From DASRDB01 sp035652815 (GTDB lineage: Bacteria > Chloroflexota > Ktedonobacteria > Ktedonobacterales > Ktedonobacteraceae), in the NCBI GenBank assembly GCA_035652815.1, contig DASRDB010000001.1:310001-374000 (forward strand): a stretch of DNA of 64,000 bases, read 5' to 3'. Shown here in pieces: positions 42,583-50,928 of the stretch (positions within the stretch are counted from its first letter, which is position 1; each line of letters starts with the position of its first letter). Below the pieces are notes generated by a model. It was not told the origin of the DNA. It worked only from the letters and a program-made list of their open reading frames with translations, and did no database searches. The position numbers were made by a program, and so were the translations under genes.

Positions 42583-43357
42583 ATACGGAACGTTGATAGG
42601 CGCGGAAAGCGCGGATGGAGAGCCAGGCGCAGACGAGCATCAATACCAATAACCAGGCAAGATGCACGCCGACCAGCGACCAATCGATATTGCTTCTAAG
42701 AGTCTGGCTGCCTATCTCAACGGCCCAGTTTACTGGATTGAACCTGGCGACAACCTGCATCCATTCCGGCATAAGATTTACTGGCAGAAAGGTAGCAGAC
42801 AGAAACGTAAGAGGCAGCACCAGCGTCACATTCAAAGCAATCAGCGACTCCTGTTTGCGCAGTAGCAGGGCCAGGGCGTTGGAGAACGCGGCGAACGCTG
42901 TACCCAGCAGGATTGTGCCGACAAGCAGGATTAGAATGCTCACTATGCCGCCGGAGAAGCGCGCTCCAACAAGCAGGCCCAACCCCAGGATAGTGAGCGA
43001 TTGCAACAGCACCATGCCAGCCTGATAGATGAGTTGGCCGCCGATGAGCACACTGCGTCGCACAGGTGAGACCAGGAAGCGGTTCATCACGCCGCGCTCC
43101 ATGTCAATGACATAGCTTGTGCCGCTCCATCCTGCTGAAAGCATCGCTGACATGACGATGATGCCCGGCGTGATAAAGGAAATGTACGAGCCAGAGCTGA
43201 AGCCGGGAAGCTCGGCGGCGCGCTGGAATAGCTGGCCGAATAGGAGCAGCCAGATGACAGGCTGTACCAACGTGCCAATAATATAGTACGGCTGGCGCAG
43301 AAACGCGCGCACATAGCGAGCGGTGATCTGGGCAGTGTTGGCAAGCGCAATGCTCAT
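42581..43357 (-). CDS. ABC-2 type transporter permease (DrrB-like)
   Basis: Membrane subunit of 258 residues with about six hydrophobic segments, the ABC-2 domain used by daunorubicin-type drug exporters. ITPGIIVMSAMLSAGW and RGVMNRFLVSPVRRS are typical of DrrB/NodJ proteins. AAGGAGG precedes its ATG, which overlaps the ATPase stop codon by four bases, so the two subunits are translationally coupled. Probable efflux of a hydrophobic compound; substrate unknown. Confidence 0.92.
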   Translation of the reverse strand: MSIALANTAQITARYVRAFLRQPYYIIGTLVQPVIWLLLFGQLFQRAAELPGFSSGSYISFITPGIIVMSAMLSAGWSGTSYVIDMERGVMNRFLVSPVRRSVLIGGQLIYQAGMVLLQSLTILGLGLLVGARFSGGIVSILILLVGTILLGTAFAAFSNALALLLRKQESLIALNVTLVLPLTFLSATFLPVNLMPEWMQVVARFNPVNWAVEIGSQTLRSNIDWSLVGVHLAWLLVLMLVCAWLSIRAFRAYQRSV

Positions 43358-44385
43358 CGAATAACCTCCTTGTTTTCGGCTTGAGAGTAGGCCCGCCCTG
43401 TATAACGCAGGTATACATCGTCCAGCGAGGGGCGGGCAACAGTCGCGGTCAAGACGCGAATATTGGCCGAGTCCAGGGTCGTGAGTACGGTAGGAATTGC
43501 ACTGGCACCGCTATCGACACGCGCCCGCAATACACGGCCATCAATCGCGATCTCGCGCAGCATGCCGTCGAGGCTGTTAAGCGCAGCGCGAATGTCAGAT
43601 TCAGGGAAAGCACTGGCTAGCTCTACCTGAATAGCATCGCCCCGTAGTTCCGCCTTCAGCCTCTCTGGCGTTCCCTCGACTACAATCTCCCCATGATCGA
43701 TAATGGCGACATGCTGTGCCAGGTGGTCAGCCTCTTCCAGGTAGTGCGTAGTAAGAACAACAGTTAGCCCATCTTCGCCCGAAAGTCTGGCAATCTCGCG
43801 CCACATATCCGCTCGCGCCTCTGGATCGAGACCCGTAGTCGGTTCATCCAGGAACAGCACCTGCGGCTGGTGAATGAGGCCCATCGCTACATCGAGCTTG
43901 CGCTGCATACCACCGGAGAGAGTGCGCGCAATGCGATTACGCGCATCCATGAGGTTGAATCGTTCGAGCAGGCTATTAACGCACCGTCGCAACCCGGCAC
44001 CAGAGAGGCCATAGAGCTGCCCTTGCAACGTCAGGTTCTCAGCCGCTGTAGCCTCCAGATCAACTGCTGACTTCTGCGCGACGACACCGATCACCCGCCG
44101 CACACGCCCTGGTTCCTTTACGACATCGTATCGCATAATGCTGGCGCGCCCACCATTAGGGCGGGAGAGCGTCGTAAGAATCTTCACCATCGTAGATTTG
44201 CCAGCCCCATTTGGCCCCAGAAATGCGAAAACGCTGCCCTGTCTGACATTGATGCTAACGCCTTTGAGCGCCTGAACACCTCCGGGATAGGTTTTCACCA
44301 ATCCCTCGGTTTGGACGGCGAGCCGGGAAATGGCATCAATAGTGGTTTTTGGCGATAGTTGAGACAATGATGAAATGGTATCCAT
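43354..44385 (-). CDS. ABC transporter ATP-binding protein (DrrA-like)
   Basis: Cytoplasmic ATPase of 343 residues driving the DrrB-like permease. Walker A GPNGAGKST, signature LSGGMQRKLDVAMGL, Walker B VLFLDEPTTGLD and the switch His (TTHYLEEAD) are present, with the approximately 100-residue C-terminal extension typical of DrrA (GEIVVEGTPERLKAEL onward). Start ATG 44385 has AAGGA eight bases upstream; an earlier in-frame start is non-homologous. Often found next to secondary-metabolite or drug-resistance genes; the FAD monooxygenase and SRPBCC genes upstream on the same strand fit that picture. Confidence 0.94.
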   Translation of the reverse strand: MDTISSLSQLSPKTTIDAISRLAVQTEGLVKTYPGGVQALKGVSINVRQGSVFAFLGPNGAGKSTMVKILTTLSRPNGGRASIMRYDVVKEPGRVRRVIGVVAQKSAVDLEATAAENLTLQGQLYGLSGAGLRRCVNSLLERFNLMDARNRIARTLSGGMQRKLDVAMGLIHQPQVLFLDEPTTGLDPEARADMWREIARLSGEDGLTVVLTTHYLEEADHLAQHVAIIDHGEIVVEGTPERLKAELRGDAIQVELASAFPESDIRAALNSLDGMLREIAIDGRVLRARVDSGASAIPTVLTTLDSANIRVLTATVARPSLDDVYLRYTGRAYSQAENKEVIR

Positions 44386-44440
44386 TTGTTTTATCCTTAT
44401 TATCAGCTTGCTTGATGAACCACCAAAAATGGGCGGAATT

Positions 44441-44638
44441 TTGTAGGGACGCAAAAATGAACATTGCTGAAAGAACGGGATGAACCCACGATGTCACCCT
44501 GGGCGCAGCGAAGGGTCTGCGTGCCGATTCTGCTGCCAGCATGTCGAGCCGAGATCCTTCGCTGCGCTCAGGATGACATGCCAGGGCCGCTTCTATTACC
44601 GATCCCAATTGTAAATGTTCAAAATCGCGTCCCTACAA
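44441..44638. repeat. Nested inverted-repeat element, copy 8
   Basis: Outer arms TTGTAGGGACGCAAAAATGA (from 44441) and ...TTCAAAATCGCGTCCCTACAA (to 44638) enclose an inner element at 44492-44578. The left inner arm has drifted (TGTCACCCTGGGCGCAGCGA) while the right arm is standard. Confidence 0.85.
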
Positions 44639-44640
44639 GG

Positions 44641-45093
44641 TTATCCCTCATTCTTTCTCGCATATCCATTAAGCATTGACTTGAGGCGAGTGGCATTCTG
44701 TGGCAGCGCTTTCTTCATCTCCTGGCGCATGAAGAACTCGGCTACCTTTGGCACGTTTCCGACGTCGATGGTAAACTGCACGCGGCAAGTTTCTTCTGAA
44801 AGCGGTTCGATGCGATAGCTCTCGCGGAACGGGTTAGGCGCACCGTCAGCGGTAGCCAGGGTTAGCAGGCGGTCCTGCTCAAACTCGGTGACGCTCATCG
44901 TCTTCTCGCTCTTGAAGCCGGAGAACTTGCCAGCTTCAAAGTAGTTGGTTCCCAGGCGAGCGGGTCCCGTAGGGGTGACGCGCACCTGCTGGATGCCTGT
45001 TATCCAGGTGGGGCGCGCTTCCAGGTCGGTCAGAGCAGCAAAGACGGTTGCTGCTGGAGCTTCAAATGTTTCTGTATATTCAAAAGTTGCCAT
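44641..45093 (-). CDS. SRPBCC (START/polyketide cyclase-like) family protein
   Basis: A 150-residue helix-grip protein with a hydrophobic cavity. EYTETFEAPAATVFAALTDL, RPTWITGIQQVRVTPTGPAR and the closing amphipathic helix (MRQEMKKALPQNATRLKSML) are typical of the polyketide_cyc2/CoxG group. It starts 26 bases downstream of the FAD monooxygenase stop and is probably cotranscribed with it. Ligand or substrate unknown. Confidence 0.87.
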   Translation of the reverse strand: MATFEYTETFEAPAATVFAALTDLEARPTWITGIQQVRVTPTGPARLGTNYFEAGKFSGFKSEKTMSVTEFEQDRLLTLATADGAPNPFRESYRIEPLSEETCRVQFTIDVGNVPKVAEFFMRQEMKKALPQNATRLKSMLNGYARKNEG

Positions 45094-45119
45094 GATATTT
45101 TTTCCCTTCTATTTAATAC

Positions 45120-46763
45120 TCAGCGATAGAGAAGCGTAGAGAGGGTCTGAGTCAAGGCCTGTGCAGCCGCTTGTTCGTTCTCCTCTCCAACCCGGCACCG
45201 CCAGCCGATAAATCCATCAGGACGGACGAGTACCGCTCCGCCGCTTGTGATGCCATACATTTCACAAAACATGTTGCTGGTATCGAGAAGCTCGGCTGTC
45301 TCGCCTCCAACCTGGTAACAATCCAGCGGGATATGAAGGGCCTCTTTTACTTGCCGGGCTGCCGCTTTCCAGAACTGTCCATCCGGGCCGACGAGCAGGA
45401 CGAAGCGGGGGCCGAATAGATCTCGCGTTGAGATTGGCTCCCCCTCTCGTTCGAGTACGAGATGTGGCGCATGAGTTCCTGGTTGTCCTTTCCACTGGCT
45501 CAAAGGTTTCACCAGAGGGAGATTTTCATCACCGGCTTCCGGCATAATGGCTCCCGCGCTGTAGCGATAGCCCATAACGAGCGTGAAGGGGTCTACAGTG
45601 ATTCCGGCTGAGCCTTCGCTCTGGCGCTGTTGGGAAAGCAACGTCACCTGTTCGGCTGTGTAGTCCGCCTGGGGGCGGCGCTCCGCATCATAGGTAGCAA
45701 GCAATGCTTCTCCTGCCTCACCTCGTAGAACAGCCGCCAGCTTCCAGGTCAGGTTGTAGGCTTCGGCGATACCGGTAGCGCCTCCCAGGCCGCCAGTCGG
45801 TGGCTGGGTGCGGGCCGCATCTCCCACCAGGAAGACTCGTCCTTGCTGAAAACGATCAGCCACGAGTTCACGCGCTTCGTAGGTCGCGACGGTTTTGATT
45901 TGCACCGGCAGATCAGCAATTCCGACGGCGGCGCGAATAAGTTGGAGGCAGCGCGTCTCTGGATAGTCGGCAAGCGACTCTTCCTCCGGGTCATATGGCA
46001 CGTCAAGCCGGAAAAGATCAGACCGCGCCGCCGAACCTGGATACGGCACCAGCGCGGCATTTGAGATGCTGTCATTCGCGACAAAAAACATGACCGCATG
46101 TCGTTTGCGAAACAGTTCCAGCAGTTCGTCAGCCGCGAAGATCATGCTGACGCACTGGAACAATGTGCCTTTGCCATGCCGACCAATACCCAGCGTTTCC
46201 CGGATGCGGCTGTGCGTGCCGTCCGCCGCTACCATGTATTGAGCGCGAACGGTACGCCTGTTGCCACTTTCCCGGTCGCGTATGGTGGCTGTGATACCTT
46301 GACTATCTTGCTCGAAGGAGACCAGTTCAGTATTGAAACGTAGGTCGCCCCCAAGCTGCTCTACCTTAGCTCGCAGGATTGGTTCCAGCAGGTCTTGCGC
46401 CGCCTGGCTACCTCGCGCCGGGCTTGTGTCACCTATGAAGAAAGGCTCAACGTCTCCCTGCAACACATCAAACACCTCGCCGACCAGGCTCTCCATCAAC
46501 AGGAGATTGCCGCTCATATTGAGAGGCGCTTCGACCTCGTGAATGGCCTCCTCGATTCCCACACTGCGGTACATCTCCATTGTCGCCTGCGCCAGAGCAG
46601 GAATACGCGGATGGATAGCAGTGCCAGGATGCCGCTCAACCAGCAGCGAGGAAATGCCGCGCCAGGATAGAAAGAGTGAGGTGGAGAGGCCAACAACGCC
46701 TCCTCCAACAATCAGCACCTCAGTGGTTTCATCATAGTTGAGGTCATGTAATGGCTTATTCAT
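45120..46763 (-). CDS. FAD-dependent aromatic monooxygenase (PHBH-like)
   Basis: Single-component flavoprotein hydroxylase of 547 residues using NAD(P)H and oxygen. The FAD motif EVLIVGGGVVGLSTSLFLS is near the N-terminus, a DG-type segment (MVAADGTHSRIRETL) lies in the middle, and GDAARTQPPTGGLGGATGIA binds the FAD ribityl. A C-terminal thioredoxin-like domain of about 150 residues, as in phenol hydroxylase and tetracycline-tailoring enzymes (e.g. RdmE/PgaE types), is present. ATG 46763 follows GAGGAG. With the SRPBCC gene and a downstream DrrAB exporter it could form a modification/resistance unit for an aromatic compound. Confidence 0.93.
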   Translation of the reverse strand: MNKPLHDLNYDETTEVLIVGGGVVGLSTSLFLSWRGISSLLVERHPGTAIHPRIPALAQATMEMYRSVGIEEAIHEVEAPLNMSGNLLLMESLVGEVFDVLQGDVEPFFIGDTSPARGSQAAQDLLEPILRAKVEQLGGDLRFNTELVSFEQDSQGITATIRDRESGNRRTVRAQYMVAADGTHSRIRETLGIGRHGKGTLFQCVSMIFAADELLELFRKRHAVMFFVANDSISNAALVPYPGSAARSDLFRLDVPYDPEEESLADYPETRCLQLIRAAVGIADLPVQIKTVATYEARELVADRFQQGRVFLVGDAARTQPPTGGLGGATGIAEAYNLTWKLAAVLRGEAGEALLATYDAERRPQADYTAEQVTLLSQQRQSEGSAGITVDPFTLVMGYRYSAGAIMPEAGDENLPLVKPLSQWKGQPGTHAPHLVLEREGEPISTRDLFGPRFVLLVGPDGQFWKAAARQVKEALHIPLDCYQVGGETAELLDTSNMFCEMYGITSGGAVLVRPDGFIGWRCRVGEENEQAAAQALTQTLSTLLYR

Positions 46764-46801
46764 TTTTACTCCTCATTTGATCTTCAACATTACAAATGAA
46801 T

Positions 46802-46908
46802 AGGGAATAATTCTGTAGGGACGCGCTTCATCGCGTCCTGTTCAATCGCGGCGCACTACAGGCCGAGGCAGGACGCGATGAAGCGCGTCCCTACACGGTT
46901 ATTCCCTG
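46802..46908. repeat. TGTAGGGACGCG palindromic element
   Basis: Arms from AGGGAATAAT..TGTAGGGACGCGCTTCAT to its complement, with perfect 27-base cores at 46814-46840 and 46869-46895. It shares the TGTAGGGACGCG end with the outer arms of the nested elements, and an extra half-arm (CATCGCGTCCCTACA) lies at 46928-46942. The remaining spacer to 47088 shows nothing else. Confidence 0.83.
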
Positions 46909-47088
46909 ATATTTCGAGAATATTCATCATCGCGTCCCTACAGAATACCGGGTCGTTTTCTGAATGTTCATGAGAACAAGGATACGCTGTCAGAGGGAAA
47001 AGCACAGGAGCCAAAAGTGTACTTCGAGGTACCATTTCTTACGGGAAGAGGGGAAGAAGGCAGGGGGCCAAAAAGACACTGAATTAGA

Positions 47089-49860
47089 TTAGAGCAAAGA
47101 CAGTTCTCGCGCTCGTGCTACCGCGTGGGTTCTGTTTTCCGCTGCCAGCTTTAGAAAGAGGCTGCCAATGTGTTTTTTGACCGTTGTGAGAGAAACGACC
47201 AGTTGATCGGCGATCTCGCGATTGGTGGCTCCCTGGGCGAGCAGGTGCAAGACCTCTAGCTCGCGTGGAGTAAGGGGATCAAGTAGCTGTTGGGCAGCTT
47301 GAGAGGAAGCGGATGGAATAGCTTTAAAGGCAGGAGGGATAGTTTCCCGCTGAACAACCTGCTGTTGCTCGTCTTCAAAAGCGGCAAGTATTGTCCTGGC
47401 GTAGGAAGTGAGAACAGGCGAAGCAGTTTGTTGTGACGTCTTAAGCCATATCTCAAGGGCAGAATGCATAGGCTCACCGATATCGAGAAAGGCGCGCATA
47501 TACCCCTCAGGTTGCGCTAATACGAGCAGGCGCTCAAGTACATGGCATGCCTCTTGCATCTTCCCAGACCCTTGCAAAGCAGCGACTTGCAGCGCCAGGA
47601 TAGGGATAATACTTCCCACTCGTGAAACCTGCTCGGCGCTGCTCAAGAGGTCAGAGAGCAACTCCAACGCCTCTGTATATTGTCGATTAGCCAGGTAGAT
47701 GCGCGCCAGCGGGAGATAGGCGACTTCGCGGCTGTAAGCCAGGTTTTCTTCCCGGTAGGGGGTATGCTCCGCCCAGTCTACCGCCTGGGTCAGCTTGCCT
47801 TGAGCCAGCCAGAGCTGAACCCGTAGCCCTTCGAGCCAGGGGCGCAAGATCGGAATGCTGGTCTTCCTGTGTAGCTGTTCCATCTCATATACGACTTGCT
47901 CTGCGCCGCCCAGGTCGCCCTGAGCAATGTGGACTTGCATCAGCACATGATAAGCCATAATGAGAATGTCCAGGAACTGCAAAAGGGTGGCCTTTTCAAT
48001 GGCGATCAGCGCCTCACGTTTCGCCACCTCTAATTGATTCCATTCGTATGCTAACTGAGCCTGAAAGACATCGGGATATGCAGCTATCGGAAGCGGCTCT
48101 CCCAAATTGGAGACCAACTGTTGGAGAACCTCACAGTGATTGCGAGCCTGCGAGAGCTTTCCCAGGGCAATCAGTGCGACTATCAATCCCCATAGAATCT
48201 GGGCCTCCAGGTAGCGATTCTGCGTTATCCAGGTCATCCTCCTGCCTTCCTGCAAAGCTGCTACCATCGGAGGAAAATTCCCGGCCATGCGCCAGGCCAT
48301 ACCGAATATCCCCAGCCGCTGTAGCTCCCACATCGGATCATCATCGGGCGGTAAATCCTGCGCCTGCTCGGCAAGCCTGCTCAGTTGCTCTACATTACCA
48401 TTCGAGAGCGCATCGGCTACCAGGTCCCAGCCATCAAGCATGATGAGACGGTGGCGTATTCGGTCTCGCTCGACCTGCGGTATATGGTTCTCGCATTGTA
48501 ATGCCTGCTCCACGCCCGCTCGCAGTTGACGAAGGTACGCCTTCTCGTCTTGTTGTTGAGAAGAGAAAGGGAATAGCACATGGAACGTCATCATGTAGTT
48601 AGTGGCAAGGCGCGGATGCGCTCGCAGCACCTCTAAGGGTAACAGTTTTATCCACGTCAGCATCGTTTGTAGCTCCCCCTGGCGCGACAACCGCTCGACA
48701 CAGTCCTCGAGTAAATCAGCTACAAACTGGAAATCTTGCGTTGCCAGCGCATGGGAGACGGCCTCGTGCGGCCACTCTTGTTGTTGAAACCAGAGTGCTG
48801 CTTCCCGGTGCAGGTGGGCCACCTGTTGCGGCTGCGTAGCCTGTAAACGCGCCAGCAGCACCTCGCGGAAAAGCGTGTGAAAGCGATACCAGCGGCGCTC
48901 CTCGTCAAGCGGGATCAAGAAAAGATTGGCGCGCTCCAGAGCTTCCAGCATCTGCTGGCTGGCCCGCTCTCCGGTAAGCGCCTGGCAGAGATCGGCATTC
49001 ATGCGCTCAAGTACCGATGTGTACAGCAAAAAACGTTGTTGCGCCTGGGGGAGTTGTTCTAAAATTTCCTGCTGCACATAATCCAGAATAAAACGCTGGC
49101 TGCCACTAAATGTCTTGATGAAGGTGGAGACATCATCACGCCTGCGCATAGAGAGGGCCGCCAATTGGAGTCCAGCAATCCAGCCCTCGGTATGTCTTTC
49201 CAGAAGCTGCATGTCGTTTTCCGAAAGAGAAAGCCTCATAACTTCGGTCAGAAAACTGGCGGCCTCGGTACTCTCCAGGCGCAGATCAGTATCACGAATC
49301 TCGACGAGTTGGCCTCGCACGCGCAGACGGGTAAGCGCCAATAGTGGATCGACCCGACTAGCCAGGAGCAAATGCAGGCACGCAGGTAGATGATCCAGCA
49401 GGAACTGCATAGAATCATGTATCGCTTGCTCGTCAATCACATGATAATCATCGAGAATCAGGGCGATATCCTGCCCAAGCGCAGCCAGTTCATTGATGAG
49501 CGAAGTCAGGACGCTTGTTAAAAGAGACGGTTGCGGCGCATGCAACATGGCTAACGCCGCCTCACCCACCATTGAAAGATGCGGGCCGCTATGCCGCAAC
49601 GCAGCAATGACATAGCTCCAGAAGCGCACAGGATCATTATCCTGCTCATCTAATGAGAACCAGGCAACTCGGCCCATATTCTGACTGGCCCAGGCCGAGA
49701 GTAACGTCGTTTTACCGAAACCTGCCGAAGCCGATAGCAGCGTCAAAGGCACAGAGCGGCTTTGCTCCAGCAGCCCAAGCAGGTGCGATCGCTGAAGCAA
49801 CACGGAACGAACAGGGGGTATCGTGAATTTGGTCACCAGCAGGTCCGGCAAGGCATGCAT
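47089..49860 (-). CDS. MalT-like LuxR-family transcriptional regulator (LAL type)
   Basis: Large 923-residue STAND-ATPase activator. The N-terminal NTPase has Walker A SASAGFGKTTLL and Walker B IALILDDYHVID; the typical opening LLVTKFTIPPVR is present. Residues 340-840 are TPR-like helical repeats for ligand sensing. The C-terminal LuxR HTH is clear (LTPRELEVLHLLAQGATNRE, VVSLTTVKKHIGSLFLKL). In MalT homologues the ligand is a small sugar or metabolite. GGAG precedes ATG 49860. Standing alone, its targets are not evident; such genes are highly multiplied in Ktedonobacteria. Confidence 0.95.
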   Translation of the reverse strand: MHALPDLLVTKFTIPPVRSVLLQRSHLLGLLEQSRSVPLTLLSASAGFGKTTLLSAWASQNMGRVAWFSLDEQDNDPVRFWSYVIAALRHSGPHLSMVGEAALAMLHAPQPSLLTSVLTSLINELAALGQDIALILDDYHVIDEQAIHDSMQFLLDHLPACLHLLLASRVDPLLALTRLRVRGQLVEIRDTDLRLESTEAASFLTEVMRLSLSENDMQLLERHTEGWIAGLQLAALSMRRRDDVSTFIKTFSGSQRFILDYVQQEILEQLPQAQQRFLLYTSVLERMNADLCQALTGERASQQMLEALERANLFLIPLDEERRWYRFHTLFREVLLARLQATQPQQVAHLHREAALWFQQQEWPHEAVSHALATQDFQFVADLLEDCVERLSRQGELQTMLTWIKLLPLEVLRAHPRLATNYMMTFHVLFPFSSQQQDEKAYLRQLRAGVEQALQCENHIPQVERDRIRHRLIMLDGWDLVADALSNGNVEQLSRLAEQAQDLPPDDDPMWELQRLGIFGMAWRMAGNFPPMVAALQEGRRMTWITQNRYLEAQILWGLIVALIALGKLSQARNHCEVLQQLVSNLGEPLPIAAYPDVFQAQLAYEWNQLEVAKREALIAIEKATLLQFLDILIMAYHVLMQVHIAQGDLGGAEQVVYEMEQLHRKTSIPILRPWLEGLRVQLWLAQGKLTQAVDWAEHTPYREENLAYSREVAYLPLARIYLANRQYTEALELLSDLLSSAEQVSRVGSIIPILALQVAALQGSGKMQEACHVLERLLVLAQPEGYMRAFLDIGEPMHSALEIWLKTSQQTASPVLTSYARTILAAFEDEQQQVVQRETIPPAFKAIPSASSQAAQQLLDPLTPRELEVLHLLAQGATNREIADQLVVSLTTVKKHIGSLFLKLAAENRTHAVARARELSLL

Positions 49861-49968
49861 CTCCTTTTGTTTTAAGTCAGTTTTCTAACATCCAGGAGTA
49901 TAGCATACATTAAAGTCAACAAGAAAGCATCACTAAAAGGAGAGAGGAAACACGTTTTGCAAAGAGAC

Positions 49969-50025
49969 CCCGCAAGGGGATGGCTCTACAAGCGGCACAA
50001 TATTGTAGAGCCATCCCCTTGCGGG
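49969..50025. repeat. CCCGCAAGGGGATGG inverted repeat
   Basis: Perfect 22-base arms (49969-49990, 50004-50025) reading CCCGCAAGGGGATGGCTCTA-CA and complement around a 13-base loop, between divergent regulators. Same family as 12635-12707. Confidence 0.87.
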
Positions 50026-50113
50026 TGGCTTCCGGTTTCCCATAGCGCCCAAAATAAACTATTTGCCATGACGTTACGTCACCCCTTATACTATTTTCGG
50101 AAAGGAGAGGAAA

Positions 50114-50926
50114 ATGCCTACTTCAAACCTCTATCAGACCAGCCAGTTCGCGAAAAAGGCGATGGTGACGGTGAGAACGCTGCGCTACTACGACCGCGTG
50201 GGCCTGCTCTCGCCTTCGCTGCATACCGAGGCTGGCTACCGGCTCTATACTGATGCAGACTTCTTGCGCCTGCAACAAATCCTGGCCCTGAAGTTTCTGG
50301 GCTTTTCACTGGAAGAGATTAAGGCCTGTTTACGCATTTGTCCAGAGGAATTGCAGGATACGCTGGCCTTTCAGAAGGCGATGATGCAGGAGAAGCGGCG
50401 ACAACTGGACGTTATTATCCAGGCGCTCGACGAGACAGAAAAACTTGTACAGAGCGATTCACATGACTGGAATGCGATAGTGCGCATGATTCAGGTCTTG
50501 CAGGCGCAACAGAGTGACGATTGGCGCAAAAAGTACTTCACTCATGAGCAGCTACAACAGATGGAAGAGTTGAGCAAGCGCCATTATAGCGAGGAACAAC
50601 GGCAAAAGCTGGCCGAATGGGGCAAAAACTACAGCGAGGAAGATCAGCGCCGCGCAACCTTACTCTGGGATGCCTTGATTTCCGAACTGAAGCAGCACGT
50701 AGCGGCAGGCACCGACCCTGCCAGCCTGGAAGCACAGGACTTCGCCGGGCGCTGGCTCAGCCTGCTGAATGAGTTTACTCATGGAGACCCCGGCATTGAA
50801 CAAAGTCTGAAAAGCCTGTATAAAGAACTGAGCGAGACGCCTGCTGAACAGCGAGCGTATCCCCTTTCAACAAATCCAGAAGAGATGGCTTTTGTGGCAA
50901 AGGCGATAAAGATATATCGGGGCTAA
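50114..50926 (+). CDS. MerR-family regulator with TipAS domain
   Basis: A 270-residue transcription factor. The MerR HTH (ALKFLGFSLEEIKACL, TVRTLRYYDRVGLL) occupies residues 12-80, a dimerisation coiled coil 85-120, and a TipAS-type ligand-binding domain the remainder (FTHEQLQQMEELSKRHYSEE, RWLSLLNEFTHGDPGI). TipA proteins sense thiopeptide and other multidrug ligands. GGAGAGG precedes the ATG. It is convergent with the dehydrogenase gene, two bases between stops. The nearby DrrAB exporter is a possible but unproven target. Confidence 0.93.
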   Translation: MPTSNLYQTSQFAKKAMVTVRTLRYYDRVGLLSPSLHTEAGYRLYTDADFLRLQQILALKFLGFSLEEIKACLRICPEELQDTLAFQKAMMQEKRRQLDVIIQALDETEKLVQSDSHDWNAIVRMIQVLQAQQSDDWRKKYFTHEQLQQMEELSKRHYSEEQRQKLAEWGKNYSEEDQRRATLLWDALISELKQHVAAGTDPASLEAQDFAGRWLSLLNEFTHGDPGIEQSLKSLYKELSETPAEQRAYPLSTNPEEMAFVAKAIKIYRG

Positions 50927-50928
50927 CA

